Source: Terebella lapidaria
Taxonomy: Eukaryota; Annelida; Polychaeta; Terebellida; Terebellidae
Reading direction: 5' to 3'
NCBI GenBank assembly: GCA_949152475.1
Contig: OX424556.1
Location: forward strand, 11,404,664 to 11,468,663
DNA length: 64,000 bases
Shown: positions 56,001 to 64,000 of the stretch, in pieces
How the letters are laid out: each line of letters opens with the position of its first letter
How positions within the stretch are numbered: position 1 is the stretch's first letter
Position numbers and translations under genes: made by a program
Notes under the pieces: generated by a model
Seen by the model: only the letters and a program-made list of their open reading frames with translations
What the model was told of the DNA's origin: nothing
The model's database searches: none

Positions 56001-58043
56001 ACCTGGCTCACCGGACGTCGTTGTGCTGCGTAGCTCAGGAGGAGAGAGTTCACTCACACATTCCACAGGTCTGAAGTACAGCTTGCATCTGAAGCTTATT
56101 TGCACTGCCTCACATGAACTCATATCTCATGCAATGACCATGTATGCAAGTAATTTTCTCATTCTATCTGCTAAGCTCATCCTTGTCTATACATTTTATT
56201 TCTGGCAATCAAATACATTAATTTTGTACATACTATTAATCAGTACACATAACTTCTGCTTGATTTTGCATGTCTCTGTCATATATTCACAACCTGTTAC
56301 GATTTAACTGGGGCAGAACTCGGACATGTTGAGACAGAGCCTCAGAGAGACCCCAGACCAGGCAGGCTACCTCCTGTCACCGTCTCACTCGACGACGCCT
56401 GGCGAAAAGGTTCTCTATAGTATAGACCTGTTAAAAACATGTGTATAGCAAACTTTTATTCCATGTTAAGAATCCCTATCATGTGCATACTTTTGTATCT
56501 CCCAAACAAAGTTGGGCAGAAACTATAGATTTGCAATCATCGCTCAGCCACTGAGTCTATACATATTGTGTTGTGAGTGCTGTACAGGTCACTTTTCCAG
56601 TTCTCAAAAACCCAGTTCTCAGAACCTGTAGTTCAGATCTGAAACATTCATTACTGACATGGTAATGAATACCGACGTCATGAAAGACACTGGCAAGGCA
56701 GTTTTTGGATACAAGAATGTTGGGGCATCAGGGGGATACATCCACATAGTCGCCAGTGACTGAAGAGTGTCCAGTATAGTAATCTTTTATGGCTCTTTTG
56801 GAAATATAGTGCAATTCACATATCAAGATATTTGGTTGCATTGCACTTGGATAAATGCATTTTCACACATAGTGATAACTATCTGCTATGTTTGGTACTG
56901 TGCAGTAAGCGATGAAGACACAAGCCGACAGGAGCGTGAGGAAGCAAAGCGTCGGCAGCAAGAAGCAGAGGCTGAGCGACAGCGTAGGGAGGCAGAGGAT
57001 CGTGATTATGAGCTGGAACAAGCACGACGAGCCGAAGAACGCAGAAAACAGGAGCAAGCCGCCTGGGAAGCTGAACAGCAGGAACTAGCCAGACTAGAGG
57101 GCAAACCCCAGCCCACACAGGTAACTAGGGCCTCCTGGGACAAACCCCAGCCCACACAGGTAACTAAGGCCTCCAGGGACCCAGCCCACACAGGTAACTA
57201 GGGCCTCCTGGGACAAAACCCAGCCCACACAGGTAACTAGGGCCTCCAGGGACCCAGCACACACAGGTAATTAGGGCCTCCAGGCACAAATCCCAGCCAC
57301 ACAGGTAACTAGGGCCTCCAGGGGCCCAGCCCACACAGGTAACTAGGGCCTCCAGGAACAAATCCTAGCCCACACAGATAACTAGGGCCTCCATGGACCT
57401 AGTCCACACAGGTAACTAGGGCCTCCAGGGACAAACCCCAGCCCAAACAGGTAACTAAGTCCTCCAGAGACCCAGCCCACACAGGTAACTAAGGCCTCCA
57501 GGGACCCAGCCCACACAGGTAACTAGGGCCTCCAGGGATAAATCCCAGCCCACACAGGTAACAAGGGCCTACAGAGACCCCAACTCACACAGGTAACTAT
57601 GGCCTCCAGGGACAGTCCCCAACTCACACAGGTAACTAAGGCCTCCAGGGACAGTCACCATGCAGCCCACGCATGTAACTAGACTATTTAAGGGCAGAAA
57701 CTAGAGTGCTCAACACCTAACTCGAGTGAAAAAGGGCAGATCCAAACTCGTAATGGGGAGAATAGGGGCTCTGGTGAGGAACGAAACCTGCACATGGGTA
57801 GTATACCGTCTCGGTTAAAAAACATAGCCGTAGAATATACTTGTGTTTCAATAACTGATAACAGTATTGTAATAGATCAGGGAAACCTGTCATTCAGCCA
57901 GTCTATCAGACAAATTTTGATATTCACAGTTGGAAGCTAAGCCACAAGAGGAGCCAGAGCCTGGAACAGCTGATCCCCAAGTTGATCCAGTAATGCTGAA
58001 ATACATGGAGATGGTTGAAAAAAACAAACAAAAGGAAAAAGAG
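50064..58043 (+). CDS. OFD1: OFD1 centriole and centriolar-satellite protein (25 coding exons; last exon not found)
   Basis: OFD1 caps centrioles and is needed for cilium formation. Exons: 50064-50153, 50325-50516, 50634-50702, 50856-50886, 51052-51159, 51302-51441, 51618-51707, 51823-51906, 52106-52212, 52312-52431, 52521-52594, 52716-52807, 53322-53399, 53503-53570, 53719-53762, 54084-54247, 54380-54491, 54805-54844, 54944-55054, 55190-55316, 55411-55705, 55823-56068, 56317-56409, 56906-57120, 57930-58043. GT-AG and phase agree throughout: 968 codons (human 1,012). The N-terminus LRNRLYHSLREKGLVDALK and the LisH motif (about 63-90, SLVVDHLRHCRYDYTLSVF) match vertebrate OFD1. Long coiled coils fill about residues 145-600. 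A low-complexity linker and a charged EREEAKRRQQEAEAERQRR helix follow. A splice acceptor sits just before the ATG, so a 5' non-coding exon exists upstream. The terminal acidic tail exon was not located. Confidence 0.94.
54566..54770. mobile_element. 205-bp MITE in OFD1 intron 17
   Basis: Ends CTGTAACACGACTAATTTTG and CAAAATTAGTCGTTTTACAG, flanked by TA at 54564-54565 and 54771-54772, so Tc1/mariner-like. The interior repeats TTTGGCGG / CCGCCAAAT words in both orientations, which resemble E2F sites by chance or design. Confidence 0.87.
56493..56774 (+). mobile_element. Helentron-like element, short copy 3, in OFD1 intron 23
   Basis: Starts TTGTATCTCCCAAACAAAG and ends …GGGGGATACATCC, hairpin AGTC-GCCAGT-GACT, …GAGTGTCCAG, followed by T. 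The internal tandem repeats are absent, leaving 282 bp. Terminal sequences match copies 1 and 2. Confidence 0.66.
57112..57680. repeat. Minisatellite duplicating an OFD1 5' splice site
   Basis: Starting at the exon 24 donor (CCCACACAG|GTAACT at 57120/57121), alternating 39-bp and 34-bp units repeat to about 57680, a ~73-bp higher-order unit. CACAGGTAACT or a close variant occurs about 16 times; two copies have lost the canonical CAGGT. The first 39-bp step keeps frame and would add 13 codons; the next 34-bp step shifts frame to an early stop. Confidence 0.92.
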
Positions 58044-58209
58044 GTCAGCAAGGATGTGTTGGGTAAACATGTCTCGATATTATCTGTTCCTGGTATCTCC
58101 ATATAGTTGAGTCAATATACATACATAATTTATAGTTTATGTTAATAATACATACATAATTTATAGTTATAGTTAGTTATATGATTCAAGTATTATGGAT
58201 CACCTTGAC

Positions 58210-58930
58210 CTTAAAGTACTAGGAACATGAAAATATGATGTGAACTCAAATGAGAGACCAGCCTTGCGTTCAGTGACAGCGAGCGCTCTGCTAACGTTCG
58301 CCGTTGCCCCCTAGTTGCTATGCAAGAACAATAGAACGTTTTGTTCACTGAACGCAAGGCTGGTTTTGCTGATTGAAATGCAGTTTACTGCATGCCAATA
58401 TCTCTATTGGGTAAAAAGTTCTGGCCATTTGAATGTCACATTCTGGCAGGTTATGACATATGCTAGATTGAACACTTCTGGATTTTACGAGAAGCTAATT
58501 AGTATGCAAATGAGGTATTCCTGATGTAGAAGGGGGAATATTTTTATTTAGGCATGTTTGAGTCTTAATATAATTGATCTGGTCAGAATTATTGCAAACC
58601 TAATTTTCAAACATTGATAGGCATGGTCAATAAACAGTGTTGTTCAAAGTGTTACTGTTGCCATTGTTACTATTCACCTGCTGGAGCCCCTAGCAATCAT
58701 TGGTTGCTATGGGTTTTTGTTTGCTTATCGATGTGACTGTGGATTTGGGTCATAGCAACCCTGGTTGCTAGGGGCCTTATATCAATACTGGTGACCTTGG
58801 CAACTATCCAGATATGAAATTCATTGACTATCAATTATGTAGAGCATGTGGAATAAGCTTTGTTGAATAATTGCAATTTCTTAATCTTGACTTTAATATG
58901 CCAATAAAACCATCTAATTAAAAAACGTTC
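58210..58930. mobile_element. Second copy of the ATRX intron 14 repeat, interrupted by a small MITE
   Basis: Shares AAAATATGATGTGAAC, TATTGGGTAAAAAGTTCTGG, CAAATGAGG and GGAATAAGCTTTGTTGAATA with 3580-4431. A 106-bp element splits its left arm. The right boundary is approximate. It lies past the last OFD1 exon found, so it may be in the final intron. Confidence 0.6.
58258..58363. mobile_element. 106-bp MITE with CCAGCCTTGCG ends
   Basis: Inverted ends CCAGCCTTGCGTTCAGTGA and TCACTGAACGCAAGGCTGG (19 bp, perfect) around a 68-bp GC-richer centre. It is nested inside the repeat at 58.2-58.9 kb. Confidence 0.85.
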
Positions 58931-59420
58931 CCCCTGTGACATCATGCATACAGATTTGCATATTAATTAGGCATCCCGATTGAAAATCGGGAGGCCTTAT
59001 GTTTTTGTCTGTTTTTTTTTTTTTTTCATAACGGATCATAACTCTTGAACGCCTTGATCTATCTTTCCGAAATTTCACGGCTCATCCGAAATACTTTGCT
59101 CCTAACCCCTATTGTTTTTCGTCGAGATCCGAAATCCAAGATGGCCGCCAGCGGCCATTTTGGAAAAAAAAATCGGGCGATTCCTGTCAATGTCATAATT
59201 TGATTCAGGCAATTTACAGGGGAAAAAAAATTTTTAGGTGTATTTTTTTTTTTTTTTTGGACTCGGAATTTTTCCCTCGCCTGCGCCCATGCACATGTAA
59301 TACTGTAACTGAGCCATGTGTAGCCGTGTTCGTGTGGGTGCGTAATTGTAATGTGTCAGCCCAAATATCACAACGCGGATAATAATAATTGTGCGTTTTA
59401 TTCACAGTGTGGTGATATTC
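58931..59420. other. Non-coding interval with dispersed-repeat text
   Basis: Contains a CCCGATTGAAAATCGGG palindrome (about 58976), a T run, and AAGATGGCCGCCAGCGGCCAT (palindromic GGCCGC…GCGGCC). All are typical of dispersed invertebrate repeats. No OFD1 terminal exon could be recognised here. Confidence 0.4.
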
Positions 59421-59769
59421 CTGCAAGTAATAATAATGACGGGTGAGTAACTGTGACATAAGCGTAACCGTCATCAGTCAAACAAATGGCAAATGGCCCA
59501 AATCATCACTAGTAATACATACGAAACACTTATAAACAATTTATAAGAGATATGATGATTTGGCGGGAAAATCTAAGAACAATAGAATTATATGAATATA
59601 GTAATATGTTTAGATTGGGATTCAAAATAAGGCTACACCAGAATCTATACCGTCCAATTGTATGATTATATTAATACACAAACCGTACATACCTGCAAGT
59701 AATAATAATGACGAGTGAGTAACTGTGACATAAGCGTAACCGTCATCAGTCAAACAAATGGCAAATGGC
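59421..59769. repeat. Pair of ~75-bp direct repeats
   Basis: CCTGCAAGTAATAATAATGA…CAAACAAATGGCAAATGGC is present at about 59421-59495 and 59693-59769 with one or two differences, about 197 bp apart. They precede the Ty3/gypsy remnant, but I see no reason to call them its long terminal repeats. Confidence 0.8.
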
Positions 59770-59833
59770 GGCTAGCAACGGGTAACAAACTGTTTTATAT
59801 GTGCGCGGCCGGAAATCACGTGGCGGGCAATAC

Positions 59834-62800
59834 TTACCTGTTATCACACCCATGGGATGAATGAAATGCAGATGCAACATGGCATGAATATGGATGAAAG
59901 AAAGAAATAAAACACGGACGCAACTTGGGATGATACGGGGTAGTTCGACACTTTTTAATACCTGCTAACCGACACAGCTCCCTTATCAAGCGGCTCTCGA
60001 AGTTTCTTCCTTGATCTGTCAAGATCCGACACGGAAAACCATAGTGGACCAAGAAATTGTCGAACAGAACCCTGGCCGTTGTTATAGCAGACTGATTCCT
60101 AGTCGGGAAGGCCTGAGAATACTTAGAGAAATGGTCGGTAATGACCAGGATATTTTCATATCCTCCCTTCGAAGCCTCCAAACCAAGAAAATCCAGGCAC
60201 AACAATTCCATGGGCTGAGACGTTTTGATGCTGTTGAGTGGAGCTCGGTGTGGAAGATTCGGTGCCTTCGCCCGCAAGCATCTACTGCACGACTTCACAC
60301 TTTCACCGACAAACTTTGACATGCCAGGCCAAAAGAAGCGTTTCCTGAACAAATTCAAAGTTCTGTCACGACCCAAGTGACCCATTTCGGAATGAACCTA
60401 GCGGAATGCTTCGTCACGTCATTGTGACGGTAGAACAAGCCTCAAATTATCGAAAGGTGCCTTACCTTGGTGAAACAAAACACCATCCACGACTTGGAAG
60501 TGACTCCACTCTAAACAATAAGGACGTACATCCTTAGCAACCGATTTTGACTCCAGCTTTTGACCACGACTGAAAATTCCTTTGAACTGAGCCAGCACTG
60601 GATCCTTCCCTTGCTCGAGCGACCAATTCAGATCAAGACCCGATAATCCTGAAATAGTGGGTGATGTGAAGGCATCACTAACGGATGAGTCAGTGCACAA
60701 GGAACAGGCATAGCCAGACCATGGTTCTTCCGAACTCTCAAGAGTCATTTGGCAAACAGACGCCACAACAGCCGACGAATAAACCTCCTGGTTCGGACGA
60801 CGAGACAACGCATCTGCATCAACATTGGTCTTACCCGACTTGTAGCTCAGAGTAAAATCATACGCCGCCAACTCCGCCAACCACCGATGACCTACAGCAT
60901 CCAACTTTGCAGTGGTGAGAATATAGGTGAGGGGATTGTTGTCTGTAACCACGACGAATCTGTGACCATACAAGTAGTCATGAAATTTCACCGTCACAGC
61001 CCATTTCAATGCCAAAAATTCCAGTTTGTTAGATGGATAATTCTTTTCTGACTTACGAAGACCCCTGGACGCATATGCGATTACTCGGAAAACACCATCA
61101 TGCTCCTGGCCAAGAACAGCCCCAAGACCTTGCAAACTGGCATCCACTCGAACAACAAAAGGAAGAGTATAGTCTGGATAAACCAGAATGGGAGGTGTAG
61201 TCAATAACTGAACTAGGCGATTAAAAGAAGCCTGCTCCTCCTCACCCCAACGCCACTCAACCCTCCTGGAATGACCAGCTTTGTCCTTCTTGCTTCCCGT
61301 GAGGGCATGCAAAGGTTTGGCGATCGAAGCAAAATCCTTGACATATTTCCGATAGAAGCCACACAAGCCAAGAAACCGTTGAAGCTCCTTGACATTGACA
61401 GGGGTTTTCCAATTACTGATGGCACTGACACGGTCCGGGTCACACTCTATCCCATCCTTAGACACCACATGGCCAAGATATTTCATCCTCTCCTGCAGAA
61501 ATGTGCATTTAGAAGGCTTGAGCTTCAGGCCTGCGTCCTGTAAACGCAGTAAAACTTCCTGAAGGCGAGAGAAGTGCTCCTCAACAGTCTCAGAGAACAC
61601 CACGATATCGTCGATGTAAACAAGACAAGTCTTCAGATGAAGACCTCTGAGAACTGTCTGCATCAGCCTTTGGAACGACGCTGGGCTATTGGTCAAGCCG
61701 AAGGGGAGACGATTACACTCGAAAAAGCCAAGGGGACCAACGGTAAACGCTGTTTTGGGCTTGTCGTCTTCCTCCACTTCAACTTGCCAATACCCACTTT
61801 TCAAGTCCAACGAAGAGAACCACCGAGCACCATGCAGGGAATCAAGAGTATCTTCTATGCGTGGAAGAGCATAGGCATCCTTCACAGTGCGCTCATTCAA
61901 ACGACGGAAGTCAATGCAGAATCGAAGACTCTGATCCTTTTTCCTAACAAGTACAACCGGGGATGCCCAAGGACTAGATGATTCCCTGATAACACCAGCC
62001 TCCAACATTTCCTTTAAGTGCTGAGCCACTTCATCGTAGAGTGCAGGTGGAATTCTGCGTGCTCTCTCCTTGAAAGGGTAATCATCGGTCAAATGAATGG
62101 AATGTTTCACCACAGACGTACAACCAAGGTCCAACCCAGAACGAGAAAAAACTGCCTTATTTTGAACCAGGAGTTGCCTCAGATTATCCAACTCGCTAGA
62201 AGACACATCACCATGCAACTGGTCAAGCTTGAACTGAGACAGAAAGTCCTCATCCTCCAACACACTGGGGTCCACCTGATCTGGCAAAATGACTTGACAT
62301 AACTCTGCAACAGGAGTATTCTCTGGAACAAAAACATCCCTCCCGGAGTCATTATAAACCTCAACAGCGACAACACCATCCTTACTGTCCAGACTAACCA
62401 ATCCAGGAGTAACAACAACCGAAGAGACCAGGCCCGGTGGAACTGACATGGCCTGGACCATAGCCACGGTCTTGGCCATTGGAATGATTACTTGGGACTG
62501 GGCTTGTACCACCATAGTTTCTCCCTTCTTCACTGTAAGCGGCTTTGGACACCGAACCAAACCATACACACCTCCAGATTTTTCCAGGTGTCGTTGACGA
62601 AGAGTCAGAGCCTGAAGGGCAACAAGTATGCTCCTGCAGGAGACGATGCTGGAAAAATCTCCATCACATTGATCAAACAACTGAGAGTAGAATTCCATCA
62701 GAACATTCGTACCCAACAACAATGGGACTCGGGCGTTATAAGGAGTGTCTGGTGAAACCAACACGGGGAAAGTACCAACAGTGTGAGTCTTGTTGTCGAT

Positions 62801-64000
62801 CGGGATAGAAATTTCCAACTCCACAAATCCAGAATATGGCAATCGGTCATCAAGGGGGCCTTTGATCACCAACAACTCTGACACAGGAAATACCGGCAAA
62901 GACCGCAAATGAAACTTCAAGAACTCCAGAGAGATTGTAGTCACCATGGATCCTGTATCCACAAGACATCTACAACATCTCCAACCAATTGTCCAGCCTT
63001 GGGATCAACCGAACTAGAGATACCCACCGATCCCACCAAAGGTATCTCTACTCGTTTAAATCCTTCCCCTGCCATCTGGCCTCCAGTTTCTCCTGAACCA
63101 AAGCAGGATTCTTTGGTGAAGTGCATTTGTCGAGCATATGACCATCAGCGCCACAACGATAACAAAACACCTGAGGCTTGGGCTTTGAACCAGACTTGGG
63201 TCCTTTCTTCTTGGATTTCCCTGGAACAGATGATCCAGAAGGAGCAGAAGTACTCTCTGGGGCAGCAGTAGAACGTTGCTGAAGCTGTGCTTCCAAGTTG
63301 GCAAGCCGATCCTGTATATCCTTGACTCGATCACATTCCCCAACCATGGAAGCCACTCGACCAGAAGTCCTCAATCTCAGTTTTTTCTCCACGGCCTTGC
63401 TCTCTTCTTTCCTGATGCTGAGAAGCAGATTTGCAAAAGTGGGCGGATCATCAACTTGACCTTCCAGATCCAGCTTCAACAACAGGCTTTCATCCCTACT
63501 ACCACGGACAAACTGCTTAAGAAGCAAAGACTGAACATGAGACAACTCTGTTCCACCCTTCTCTGCAGCATCCATCACCAAGAGATAAAGTCTTTGCAAG
63601 TACTCTGAAGCTCTCTCTTTCTCCTCCTGGTAAGTGCTGTAGAATCTGATAAGGAGTTCATGTCCATCAACAACATTACCATAGATGTTATCCAGAATTT
63701 CCAAGACCTCGGAACAACTTCCAGAAACTGACTTGACTGCATCGAGTGCAGGCCGAAGAAGGTTTTGCAAAATGACCCTTTTCTTTTCAGCTTCTGACAC
63801 AGATTGGTCATCGAGCAGCTGTTTGACCAACAAACGCCAAGTATCAAAATCCACCTCTCCAGCGGGCACAGGAGTCTTACCTGAAAATAATCGAAGTTTC
63901 CGCTGTCTTGTGGAAGGAGCAGCTTCGATGACAATTCGATCTGACAAATCCAAATCAGAAACAAGTCCACGGCGTTCCTCTGCACTGAGAGCCTGAATCT
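59834..64000 (-). mobile_element. Ty3/gypsy retrotransposon, broken, running off the right edge
   Basis: A fossil endogenous element on the minus strand. Parts in order from the right edge are gag with a CCHC knuckle (CYRCGADGHMLDKC), aspartic protease, reverse transcriptase with YIDD, RNase H and part of integrase (zinc-binding and core regions). The gag layout, ending in a single knuckle after a helical capsid-like region, resembles the gypsy group related to vertebrate PNMA genes. The copy is broken, about two breaks by eye, and its integrase end is missing. No long terminal repeat is visible in the window; one end lies outside. The good preservation of the reverse transcriptase region suggests a fairly recent insertion. 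Confidence 0.9.

Noticed and set aside
59421-59769. The ~75-bp direct repeats as long terminal repeats of the Ty3/gypsy element
   Set aside because: Too short, both on the same side of the element and not abutting it; more likely a local duplication.

Overview
This is a stretch of a nuclear animal genome, most likely a marine invertebrate. It holds four multi-exon, GT-AG spliced genes with clear metazoan orthologues. Introns are small to moderate and dense with short DNA transposons, satellites and retroelement pieces. The style of the dispersed repeats (Helentron-like elements with internal minisatellites, many miniature inverted-repeat elements, CR1/L2-type LINE, Ty3/gypsy) fits a lancelet, hemichordate, echinoderm or lophotrochozoan. 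I cannot fix the species or phylum from sequence alone. Layout: (1) 1-15,423, minus strand: the N-terminal four fifths of ATRX (21 coding exons, 1,989 codons). It covers the ADD histone-reading module, a huge central acidic exon and the first helicase lobe; the second lobe lies off the left edge. A 147-bp satellite array occupies the leftmost 0.84 kb, inside or beside an ATRX intron. (2) 18,624-23,739, plus strand: a complete SLAIN microtubule-tip gene (9 exons, 551 aa). (3) 28,579-33,143, minus strand: a lysosomal glycoside hydrolase of the alpha-galactosidase A / alpha-N-acetylgalactosaminidase family (GH27). (4) 50,064-58,043, plus strand: OFD1, a centriole and ciliary protein (25 coding exons, 968 codons found; last exon not seen). 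(5) 59,834-64,000, minus strand: a broken Ty3/gypsy element running off the right edge. The gaps hold a truncated LINE (38.2-40.4 kb), a 2-kb element with long terminal inverted repeats (42.9-44.9 kb), a 181-bp satellite (46.9-48.2 kb) and several foldback elements. The main biological novelty is in the GH27 gene. The exon carrying the substrate-specificity loop is present twice in tandem. One copy has the Ser/Ala pair typical of alpha-N-acetylgalactosaminidase. The other has the Glu plus bulky residue typical of alpha-galactosidase A. Exon phases allow exactly one copy per transcript, so one gene could make both enzymes by mutually exclusive splicing. The next exon, with the catalytic acid/base Asp, is duplicated too, giving up to four catalytic domains. 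Other notable items are a minisatellite in OFD1 that copies the 5' splice site about 16 times, and a three-copy Helentron-like family. There are also nested MITEs with clean target-site duplications and a composite foldback-plus-satellite repeat found twice. The four genes have no obvious shared pathway. ATRX acts in chromatin, SLAIN and OFD1 at microtubule structures, and the GH27 enzyme in the lysosome.
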